A stretch of 64,000 nt of DNA, from positions 34,716,005 through 34,780,004 of the forward strand of contig JARWIR010000003.1 in the NCBI GenBank assembly GCA_029959085.1, read 5' to 3'. Of the stretch, positions 12,009-21,595 are shown piece by piece. Position numbers and translations under genes: made by a program. The DNA comes from Nemophila menziesii (Eukaryota > Streptophyta > Magnoliopsida > Boraginales > Hydrophyllaceae). Position 1 is the first letter of the stretch. Every line of letters begins with the position of its first letter. The notes beneath the pieces are model-generated. The model saw only the letters and a program-made list of their open reading frames with translations, was not told the DNA's origin and made no database searches.

Positions 12009-13121
12009 ATGAGAAGAATTGTGAGGACTCTCCCAAATAAAATGTGGGAGTTGATTTCGGGAAGGTTAACCGTAAAACAATTGATGCAGTTGAATAGTGT
12101 ATGTCACGGTAGGTACAACTTGATCAAAACCCCACATTTTGTCAATTTCCATTGGAGGCTTAACAAAAACAACGGGGGATGTATTCTCCTATCTAGGTAT
12201 TGATTTGCTCAATATAAATAAACCACGATATCTATGCATTCCATTGTAACATTTGAATCGATCTCACAAAATCTTGATACAACGCCTATTTTTGTTACTC
12301 GACCGAATATTTCCTGGCCTAGTAACGGGTTGATTTGCTTGGCAGATACACAAACTTTATTCTTGTGCAACCCAACATTAAGAGTATTGAGAAAACTACC
12401 CATTCCCAAACTATATGTGTATTATATACTTGGGGGTAAATCTTCTAAGATGTCGGAATCAATGTGCATTGCAAGTATTAAAAAGTTTGCGTTTGATTTT
12501 GACAAAATAAGTAACGAGTATAAAGTAGTTATGTTTATCAAGACGATTAATTAATTTTCAACGGCGTTATACAACATTACTACACAACAGTGGACATCAA
12601 TCAATTATGATTTCCCAAAATTATATGGCATAGGGATACCCACAAATGGTCTCTTGCATTGGACTAAAAAGTACAAGAATGTCGAGGATTCTATACCATT
12701 TCACCGTTACAATATGAATGAGTATCGTATCGTGTCATTTGATATAAACACACATGTGTTTGGTGAATTGGAATTACCTAACGAAGTGGTAGGTAATAGT
12801 TTGAAGTTGTTGAACGACAAACTGGCATTTTTTGCTAGAGTTGGGCCGGAAAGACAGTTTATTGAGATATGGGTTATGCAAGAATATGGTTTGGAAACTT
12901 CTTGGACAAAAAAATCCCAAGTTAGACCATTGCATCACAAAGTTAGTCACATGCAGTGGAAAAACGAATCCCTACTATTTGGAAACAATTACAAACACGA
13001 TCAAAACTGTTTTTTGGTTGAATTGGTATCATGTAACATTAACACCAGATAAGTAAGAATTATCGGCGTGTTCTTTGATTCAATCATGGTTAGACAGTTT
13101 GATTCTGGTTTAATACTCTAA
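12009..13121 (+). pseudogene. F-box protein with F-box-associated (FBA) domain, gene A, several nonsense codons
   Basis: F-box proteins are the substrate receptors of SCF ubiquitin ligases. The F-box is at the N-terminus (LPNKMWELISGRLTVKQLMQ, then LNSVCHGRYNLIKTPHFVNFH). The FBA part follows with PNISWPSNGLICL, LFLCNPTLRVLRKLP, FAFDFDKISNEYKVVMF, GIGIPTNGLLHW and LVELVSCNI. Everything lies in one frame of 371 codons, the usual length for the family, with no intron. The frame is interrupted by TGA 12201, TAA 12219, TAA 12552 and TAA 13050. The last replaces the GAA found at the matching place in gene B, and homology continues to the TAA at 13119-13121. It is therefore a pseudogene despite having no net frameshift. 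Confidence 0.8.
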
Positions 13122-14046
13122 AGATGTAAAGGTTTGGGTGGCCAGGACTCTAGATTATATGTAATTTATATGAATTATTATCATTATGTGTTTGTTTGAT
13201 GAATTAAATAAGTTGTATTTAGGATAATTAGCCAAGGTTGTGTCTAATTGTATTTGTCAACATAATTAATGTAATGTTAGTATGATAAATTGTTTATTAA
13301 ATACTTGTAATTAGTAGGAATATATTAAAAGCAAATTAAAATTACACCCACAATGCAATCCACCTCACTTTCTTTCAAACGTTTTTAAGTGATGTGAAAA
13401 AGCCTAATGTTTCTAAAAAATCTTCTCATAAATTGTTAACAGTTAAATAAATAATATGGTCAACCTTTTGAGTAATAAAAGTAATATGAATTTTTGGATT
13501 CGGTCAAAAACTTCTCATGCATGCAACCTACTAAACGACAATAACTTCCCCATGCATGCATCAAACCAATTTTTTCGGTTCTTATCCTTTTTATATATTT
13601 ATATTGTATACTATAAAAATGGTAAATTTAGATAAAAGTATTTATTATTTATTATTTTTAACTAATTAAACCCCCGACTATCTTATTGTTACATGATGTA
13701 TTCTCAATTTAAATTTGTTGGAAAACTTGATACATTAAATATGCAAGTATATTTATAACAATTGTTTTTTACTACCGAGTTTTGTATTTCGTATTAGCTG
13801 ATATAGACCGAATAAAGGTTTTTTTAATTTTCTTTGTATACCTTAATAATTTAAAAACTTGTAGTACAAAAATTCTCCCTCCCATTTAGTAGTTTTTTAA
13901 AATTCAAAAAAAAAAAAAAACGTTCCCACAGATTTCATCACCTGAAAACCGTCTGCAACTATTATAAATAAGCAATGAAAGTCAATTACTAACTTAAATT
14001 CATTTCTTATAATTACCTTACACAATTATTTCCAAATTTATGTATT
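13122..14046. other. Intergenic region ending in the stranded promoter of F-box gene B
   Basis: Mostly AT-rich without genes. The right end carries the third copy of the GTTCCCAC motif (13921-13944) and a TATA-like ATTATAAATAAG near 13959-13970. These probably belong to F-box gene B, whose coding region now lies about 9 kb downstream because of the inserted LTR and CACTA element. Confidence 0.5.
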
Positions 14047-14504
14047 TGATGTCTCCCTATTTGTTCTAATTATTAACCCTTTGGAGACATCCTTTTAGGT
14101 GAATAAATGACTTATTTGATAGACTTTTAGGCTTATTTGATCATATTGCACTTTCTCCCCTTGGAAATTAACTATTTGCAAATTCTGAGCTTTTGTGCGT
14201 AAATTTGATTGTTTTTAATGCAAAGTTAATCGGTTCTTGAATTCCATGAAAGACCAATCCAAGGAGGAAAAGTGAGAATTAAAGTCTTAGTGTATTTTAG
14301 AGTGTTCGGAAATGTTTTTACGCGAGTTTCTATTTTTAGAGTGCACTTTCCTATTTCTATTTCTTGATTTCTTGATTTATTCTTTTTAAGCATATGCGGT
14401 TTAATTATTTATTTAATGTGAAGCTTTAAAAGATAAATGGTAATTACTTAGAGACCAAGTCAAGATAAAGAAGTAAAGGAAACACTACTGGAAATGCGGT
14501 GTTT

Positions 14505-14790
14505 ACCCACGACAAATTAGCGACGACCCGTAATTCGTCGTTAAACTGACTCAGTTAGCGACGAAAGAAAATTAGCGACAATAATTTACCGTGTCGCTAA
14601 TTAGCGACAACGTATTTGTCGCTATATTTTAGTTTTTCGTCGCTAATTGTTTTTTATTTCTTATTGAATTTTTTTTCTTGACGAACTGCCGTCGCTATTT
14701 TAGCGACTATGTCTGTCGTCGCTATTTTGAAGATTAGCGACGACTAAAGTAGTTTACCCACGACCCGTATTGTCGTCGCTAAACTTCGAT
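14505..14790. repeat. CACTA 5' subterminal repeat array
   Basis: About a dozen copies of AGCGAC(GAC) or its complement GTCGTCGCT occur in both orientations. In CACTA elements such motifs are the binding sites of the TNPA protein that brings the ends together. Confidence 0.8.
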
Positions 14791-15547
14791 CCTATTTAAT
14801 GGCTACAGCAGGTTTTTTAACCCACATAACACACAAAACACCCAAAAAAATCCTCCGATTTTCTCCCAAAAAATCAACAAAATTCCATTTTTTTTTTTTG
14901 CAATTCCTTCTCCACTTCATCTTGCATCATTCTTGGTTCAATAATCAAAGTGGGGCTCCATTAATATCATCTTTCATCAAACAATTTAAGGTAATAATTG
15001 CATGAAATTCAATTTTTTTTTTTTTTTTGAATGCTAATTGTGTTTCATTCTTTCTATATGCTTTGATTAGGTGAATTAATACAACTTTCTTGGTAGGGAA
15101 TTAACATCACTCTTCAATTTATCCATCCAATTCAAGGTATTTCCATTAAATTTCATGCTTTTTAAGCTTTGTATTTAATTGATTATATTAGCAAGTTGAT
15201 ATACCATATGATTAGGTTAATGAATTAAATATTTGTTGGTTGATTATGCATGTGTTGTGTGAATTTATATTTTGTGCTCATATATTTTTACCTGTTTATT
15301 TAATTATTTGTTTTTTTTATATATTCATTCATTAATTTAATGGTTTGTAATATTTATTCATTTAATGGTTTGTAATTTTTATTCATTCAATGGTTTGTAA
15401 TATTTATTCATTCAATGAGTTTGTAATTTTTTTTATTTTGTTTATTGTGTTGTAATTTTTATTCATTTTATTCATTGGGTTGTAATAATTATGTATTTTT
15501 TTTTTTATTAATGTAGTCGCATAGTTTACTCAAATTGTTGTTAAGTG

Positions 15548-17344
15548 ATGGCATCGAGTTCGGGCATGAGTATCGATAAGAGTTGGATCGAATCGAAGAA
15601 TGTGTTAGATGCTGAATATATTTTTGGGGTTTATAAATTTATCGATTTTGCTAAGAAAAGTAGAGGTTATACCGGTTACTTGTCTTGTCCGTGTAAGAAG
15701 TGTAATAATTTTTGCCGATTAAAAACCAATGATGTTATGGCCCACCTTCTAAGAGAGGGGTTTAACCATGATTATAAGGTTTGGACAAAACACGGTGAGG
15801 AAGAGATACAAACACATACACCCCCTGCAAGTAAAGATCCAGTTATAGTAAATGAAATCGAGCATGTTTATGACGATGTGAGACAGAGTTACGATGTTGG
15901 TGGACATCCGGGAGACACCGAGATGAGAGATGCACATATTCCAAGTCGAAGTAGTTTTGACACGTTGTTCGAAGAACTGGAGACAGAATTATTTCCTGGT
16001 TGTGAATCGATGGGTTCGTTGAATTTTATTGCCAAGCTAATGCACGTAAAAGTAAAGAACAAATGGACTAACACCTCATTCACCGAGCTACTGGAGTTGT
16101 TGGGTCGTATTTTGCCTAAACCTCACAATTTGCCCGAATCTTATGAAGCATGCAACAAGAAGTTGAAAAGTTTGGGTATGGGGTATGTTACCATCGACGT
16201 TTGTTTGAACGATTGTGTTATTTATTACAAAGAAAACAAAGACCTTGATAAGTGTCCAGTTTGTAACGAGTCTAGATGGGACCCAAAGAAGGGTATCAAA
16301 GTACCGCATAAGAAGCTTCGATATTTTCCGATTGCTCCTAGATTACAGCGACTATTCGCTTCAAAGCACACCGCTGAAGACATGATTTGGCACCATACCG
16401 GTAACAGTGCAGATCCGGATGTGTTGCGTCATCCGGTTGATGGTGATAGTTGGAAGAGATTTGCAGCGCTACACCCTGAGTTTGCTAGTGAACCTCGTAA
16501 CGTATATCTGGGTCTTGGAATCGATGGGTTTTGTCCTTTCTCTATGCAAAACAACTCGTATAGCATGTGGCCAGTCATATTAACCGTATATAACTTGCCC
16601 CCGTGGGTATGCATGAAGGAAACCACATTCCAGCTTTGTTTGTTGATTTCGGGACCCCGTTCACCCGGTAAGGACATGGATGTCTTTCTTCGTCCTGTTA
16701 TAGATGAGTTGGAAGAGTTGTGGGATAAAGGGATCGTTACGTATGATGCCCACAAGAAAGAAGAGTTTACGATGAAGGTTTGTTTGTTGTCTACCACTAA
16801 TGATTTCCCCGCTAGGTCATACACTTCGGGATGGTCGGGTCAAGGTTACAAAGCTTGTCCCGAATGCATGGATCATACTCCGTCATTGAGTGTGAACAAA
16901 GGGATTGTTTACTTTGACCATAGACGTTGGTTACCTGCCGGACATCCATTTAGAAGCGAATGTGTTTTGTACAAGAAACCCGATGATAGGCGCCCACCGA
17001 AGAAATATAATCCTGCAAGTATTCAGACACAGTTAGATGGGCTTCCCATTGTGTTTCCCGGTAAACACAAGGATTTTGGGGGAAAGATCGTGAAGCAAGA
17101 TGTTAATCGACGATTCAATTGGAAGAAAAAGAGTATTTTCTATCGTTTACCTTATTGGTCTGAAAACTTGTTGAAACATAACATTGACGTTATGCATTGC
17201 GAGAAAAACGTGTGTGATGCTCTTCTCGGTACAGTTACAGGTCTTGATGGGAAAGTGAACAAAGATAACGTGAAGGCGAGATTGGATCTTGAGGAAATGA
17301 AGATTAGAAAAGAATTGTGGTTGACTGAGGAAATGAACACTTAA
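15548..17344 (+). CDS. TNP2-family transposase (tnpD type), C-terminally truncated
   Basis: This is the transposase thought to cut CACTA ends. The ATG at 15548 follows a leader with two likely introns (donors AAG/GTAATAATTG near 14991 and AAG/GTATTTCC near 15137; acceptor AATGTAG near 15516). It encodes 598 residues. The transposase-associated domain covers about residues 10-85 (GYLSCPCKKCNN, DVMAHLLREGF). The TNP2 domain follows from about residue 230 (CPVCNESRWD; DGFCPFSMQNNSYSMWPV; YNLPPWVCMK; GWSGQGYKACPEC). Near residue 545 is DVMHCEKNVCDALLGT. It ends ELWLTEEMNT-stop, and the stop codon comes from the first unit of a minisatellite. The DUF4218-type C-terminus is absent, so the protein is probably inactive. 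Confidence 0.85.
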   Translation: MASSSGMSIDKSWIESKNVLDAEYIFGVYKFIDFAKKSRGYTGYLSCPCKKCNNFCRLKTNDVMAHLLREGFNHDYKVWTKHGEEEIQTHTPPASKDPVIVNEIEHVYDDVRQSYDVGGHPGDTEMRDAHIPSRSSFDTLFEELETELFPGCESMGSLNFIAKLMHVKVKNKWTNTSFTELLELLGRILPKPHNLPESYEACNKKLKSLGMGYVTIDVCLNDCVIYYKENKDLDKCPVCNESRWDPKKGIKVPHKKLRYFPIAPRLQRLFASKHTAEDMIWHHTGNSADPDVLRHPVDGDSWKRFAALHPEFASEPRNVYLGLGIDGFCPFSMQNNSYSMWPVILTVYNLPPWVCMKETTFQLCLLISGPRSPGKDMDVFLRPVIDELEELWDKGIVTYDAHKKEEFTMKVCLLSTTNDFPARSYTSGWSGQGYKACPECMDHTPSLSVNKGIVYFDHRRWLPAGHPFRSECVLYKKPDDRRPPKKYNPASIQTQLDGLPIVFPGKHKDFGGKIVKQDVNRRFNWKKKSIFYRLPYWSENLLKHNIDVMHCEKNVCDALLGTVTGLDGKVNKDNVKARLDLEEMKIRKELWLTEEMNT

Positions 17345-18220
17345 CTTTGACCACAAACACTTAACTTTGACTCTAAACACTTAACTTTGACTCTAAACAC
17401 TTAACTTAGACCATAAACACTTAACTTTGACCACAAACACTTAACGTTGACCATAAACACTTAACTTTGACTCTAAACACTTAACTTTGACCATAAACAC
17501 TTAACTTTGACCACAAACACTCAACATTGACTCTAAACACTTAACTTTGACCACAAACACTTAACTTTGACCACAAACACTTAACTTTGACTCTAAACAC
17601 TTAACTTTGACCATAAACACTTAACTTTGACTCTAAACACTTAACGTTGACCACAAACACTTAACTTTGACTCTAAACACTTAACTTTGACCATAAACAC
17701 TTAACTTTGACCACAAACACTTAACGTTGACCACAAACACTTAACTTTGACTCTAAACACTTAACTTTGACCATAAACACTTAACTTTGACCACAAACAC
17801 TTAACGTTGACCATAAACACTGAACTTTGACTCTAAACACTTAACTTTGACCATAAACACTTAACTTTGACCACAAACACTCAACATTGACTCTAAACAC
17901 TTAACTTTGACCACAAACACTTAACTTTGACCACACACACTTAACTTTGACTCTAAACACTTAACTTTGACCATAAACACTTAACTTTGACTCTAAACAC
18001 TTAACGTTGACCACAAACACTCAACATTGACTCTAAACACTTAACTTTGACCATAAACACTTAACTTTGACCACAAACACTTAACGTTGACCACAAACAC
18101 TTAACTTTGACCACAAACACTTAACTTTGACCACAAACACTTAACTTTGACCACAAACACTTAACTTTGACCACAAACACTTAACTTTGACCACAAACAC
18201 TTAACTTTGACTCTAAACAC
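17341..18220 (+). repeat. Minisatellite: 44 units of exactly 20 bp inside the CACTA transposase gene
   Basis: The unit is TTAACTTTGACCACAAACAC, with variants ending CTCTAAACAC or CCATAAACAC and internal TTAACGTTGA or TCAACATTGA. All 44 units keep 20-bp spacing. The array begins within the last codons of the transposase frame and replaces the rest of that gene. Units 4-20 and 22-38 repeat almost the same order of variants, which shows a 360-bp internal duplication. Confidence 0.95.
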
Positions 18221-18379
18221 TACGAACACCATAGTTTGACTCTAACTGTTGACTCTACACACCCCGAACTCTTAACTTTGACTCTAAACGTTAGCTAAAC
18301 ACCCCCACATGAATAATATGTAAAGTAAAAAAAATGCAAGAAATGGTAAGCTTCTTAATCCATGAAAAAAAAAAAAAAA
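18221..18379. other. Spacer after the minisatellite, with decayed units and a poly-A run
   Basis: Fragments of the 20-bp unit (TTAACTTTGACTCTAAACG) continue to about 18300. A unique stretch and A17 at 18364-18380 follow. No gene is visible. Confidence 0.6.
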
Positions 18380-18381
18380 AA

Positions 18382-18540
18382 TTAGCGACGGCATTCAAAG
18401 AAATAGCGGCGACATTCAACCTTTGAATGTCGTCGCTAATCTTTAACGACGACCTTCAATGGACTGGTCGTCGCTAATAAATAAATCAATTTTTAATTGG
18501 TCATCGTGGGCGGCCAACTTTCCCGTGTCGTCGCTAATCT
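18382..18540. repeat. Internal block of CACTA subterminal-type repeats
   Basis: About six copies of TTAGCGACG or GTCGTCGCTAA lie directly upstream of the tnpA-type promoter, far from either terminus. They match the motifs at both ends. Confidence 0.75.
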
Positions 18541-18546
18541 TTTTTT

Positions 18547-18555
18547 CTATATAAC
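18547..18555 (+). promoter_or_regulatory. TATA box of the tnpA-type gene
   Basis: TCTATATAACC stands just after the internal repeat block and about 20-40 bp upstream of the CA-rich leader exon. That exon ends at ATCAAG/GTAATGATTCC (about 18667). Confidence 0.6.
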
Positions 18556-19108
18556 CCTAACCGAGCTCATTTCTGCAACACACCAACACTCAAAACTCAC
18601 CCAAAAACGCCATTTCCGACCATACGAAGCTATTCCGAGGCATAACAACAACAAATCCGACATCAAGGTAATGATTCCAATCCAATAACACATTCTAATC
18701 TATTATTTTTCAATTTTTTCATTTCTAATTTCTAATATCTTTTCTTGTGTTTTTTTTGTATGATTCCTTCTTCTTGGCATGGATTCATGGACGAAATCTA
18801 CACCATTTCTACGTAACAGGTTTCAATTTCCGGATTAAACTTGCAATTTTTTTTTTTTGATTTTTTTTTTTGTAAAAATTCATGAATGTTCTTAGTAGTT
18901 TGATGAAATCCGAGAATTATGTGTGTGTTTGTGGGTTGTTTGGTAATTTTTTGGTGTTAAATAACAACATGTAATTGCAATTTTATAAAAATTAGGGTTT
19001 TGGTATGATTTTTGTAATTTTAATGTAATAGTTGGTGGATTATTGATTTTTGATTGTGTTGTAAGATATAGGGACCTATTTTCAATATGTTTGATTATAT
19101 GTTTAAGG

Positions 19109-19268
19109 ACTAAATTGCAATTTTAAAAAAAATAGGACTTAAATGCAAAATTTAAAAAAATTAGGACTTAAATGCAAATTTTAAAAAAATTAGGACTTAA
19201 ATGCAAATTTTAAAAAAATTAGGACTTCAATGCAAATTTTAAAAAAATTAGGACTTAAATGCAAATTT
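19109..19268 (+). repeat. Short tandem repeat in the leader intron of the tnpA-type gene
   Basis: Five to six copies of a unit of about 29 bp containing TTAGGACTTAAATGCAAATT followed by T and A runs. It ends just before the acceptor at 19282. Confidence 0.85.
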
Positions 19269-19282
19269 ATGATTTTTTATAG

Positions 19283-20897
19283 ATGGCTGCTGTAATGGGT
19301 AGGAGTCACGGAGGAGATGGGAGGGGTAACGATCCCCCGAGGGGTCCACCACGTTCCAATGCTGACTGTGCCCAACCATCGGGTAATAAAAATTTCAATT
19401 AATGTTTATTTTTTAATTGAGTCAATATATAATTACTAATCATCAGGTGAACGTAAAAGAAGGAGACCTAAGGCTGCCACCTCTATCCGGACAGCTTAGG
19501 AGACCCTCAGGAGAGTCGGCTGGCCCCTTCCAGTTGACTTTTCTGTCATAGACGGCACCTGGAACTTCGTCGGCCCATATAGCAAACACGTGGGTAAGGT
19601 GGCTGGTAATGCTGTTCGAGATGCTGTTCCCCCTTGCTACAAAGAATGGAAAGAGGTCCCCGACCATAACAAAGGGGTAATTATGCAGCGACTGCAGCAG
19701 TTTTTTGATTTGGAGGAGTGGAGGAGGCGAGGGGATTGGAATGAGATAGTTAAGAGGTTGACTTCGATGACATCTGGAGCCTACAGGCGCTACAAGTCGG
19801 ATTTGAAGAACGACTACTACTACACGGGTGAAAAGCCACCAGATGTTGACCCGGTGGTTTGGGAGAAGACGTGTAAGATGTTTGATGACTTGGCGAAACA
19901 GGTAGAAAAAAATGATTTATTAATTATTTTATACATTTTTTTAATGAATTTTATAACTATTTCTTTTTTATTTGTAACAGAGTCAGGCTGATATAAATAA
20001 GAAGAATCGAGAGCAGCAGACAGTTCCGAGCAAGGCGGGGTCAAGGAACTGGTCACAGACTCGGGAGGTGATTATTGAGGTATAAGTTTTAAAAATTAAA
20101 ATTTAATTTAGTATTTTATTTAATTTAATTGTATAATGTCCAGGGGAAGCTGAAGACGGTGACGAAAGAGCCGTTAACATTTACAGATGACGAGACCCAG
20201 GAGGAGATGGAGCTTCCTCCTTTAAGCGGCTATTTCGACCACCTTTCATATGATGCGGCTACGGATAGCTGGCGTGACCAGCGTTTGGAGAAAGCTAGTG
20301 TAAGTCTTTTTTAAAAAAAAAAATTGATTTAATTTTTTTTTATTTTAAATTTTTTTTTTACTTAATCTAATTTATTTTTAAATTGAAATCTAATTGCAGG
20401 GTGTTCTTCGGGAGAAGATGAAGAAGAAGGTTGTGCAGGCCGGAACGGAGGGTACTGAAGTTAGCATCCAGGAGCAGATGGATGCCATGCTCGAGACGAT
20501 CATGGAGGTCCTACACCCACCCAAGACTAAATACTGGGTCCCTACCATTGGTCCGGTCCGGAAACGATCCAGGACTCCTCCACAGCCGGACAGGGAGAAC
20601 GAGGAGTATCTTAGGGCGATTCTGGCTGGGATGAACGAGCTTCGCGTGGCTCAAAATATGGCACCTATACCGGATCCAGCCTCCGCAGCACCCGGGACCG
20701 CAGCTTCTTCTAGTAGGCCGAGTCAACCCCCGAGCATGGCAGACACTCTCTTCGAGGCAGTGAACAGCATGAGAATCGCCCATGGAATGCCGCCAATCAG
20801 CAAACCCGGGCCCACTAGGGAAGAGAGAGGAGATGAAGAGAGAGGAGATGAGGAAAGAGGAGAAGATGAAGAAGATCACCATTTGAGTGATAATTAA
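19283..20897 (+). pseudogene. CACTA second protein, plant transposase Ptta/En/Spm family (tnpA type), one nonsense codon
   Basis: Five coding exons join in frame: 19283-19382, 19447-19901, 19981-20079, 20144-20299 and 20400-20897, all with GT-AG introns. They total 436 codons including the stop. The Transposase_24 (Ptta/En/Spm) core lies in exon 2 of the coding part (CYKEWKEVPDHNKGVI, FDLEEWRRRGDW, MTSGAYRRYKSDLKNDYYY). Exons 4 and 5 give SGYFDHLSYDAATDSWRDQR and a Pro-rich, then acidic, C-terminus (EERGDEERGDEERGEDEEDHH). In CACTA elements this partner protein binds the subterminal repeats. A TAG at 19497-19499 interrupts the frame; a single C-to-T change from CAG would explain it. A non-coding leader exon and intron precede the ATG. 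Confidence 0.8.
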
Positions 20898-21154
20898 GTT
20901 ATCTTTTTTTTAATTTGGTTTGTTTGTATGTTTAAGACTTTATTTATTTCCGTATGTTTGACTTTGACTTTGACTCGTTTGATGTTGACTTTATTTATTT
21001 CACGTTTATTATTTGAATCGAATTATCGTATTTTATATGTATTTTTGGATTTTTATTTATTTATAATTTTGCATTATATTTAAAATCAAAATAATAATAA
21101 AAACTAAAATTTAAATAATAAAGAAAAAAAAAGTAAAAAAAAAAAAAAAAAAAA
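20898..21154. other. 3' flank of the tnpA-type gene
   Basis: AT-rich, with TTGACTTTGACTTTGACTCG near 20958-20980, which echoes the minisatellite unit, and an A-rich run at 21123-21152. Confidence 0.5.
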
Positions 21155-21595
21155 CGAATAGCGACGACCCTTGTCGTCGCTAAACTATTAAATAAAATAA
21201 ATAAATAATGATTTTCGATAAAATGTAAAAAAAATAAAAAATAATAATAATTATTAGCGACGACATCTCTGTCGCTAAACTTTGTCGCTATTTAATTAAA
21301 AAGAAAAGAAAATTGAAATCGATAAAAAATTAATTAAAAACTAATTAATCAATTAGCGACGACATGTCGTCGCTAATATGTCGTAGCGAATTCGTTAAAT
21401 CCGCGACGCCAATCCTCGTGGGTAAATTCCCAAGGAACTAGTCACGAAATCACAATTATTCGTCGCTAATCTCAAATTAGCGACGCTAGGATAGAGACGA
21501 CAATTTAGCGACGAAATGTCGTCGCTAAACGAAATTAGCGACGATTATGCCCGGATTCGCGACGACGCGTGTCGTCGCGAAATCAGGCGAATCCA
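21155..21595. repeat. CACTA 3' subterminal repeat array
   Basis: Fourteen or more GTCGTCGCTAA/TTAGCGACGAC motifs in both orientations, including back-to-back pairs such as GCGACGACGCGTGTCGTCGC. These are presumed TNPA binding sites. Confidence 0.85.
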
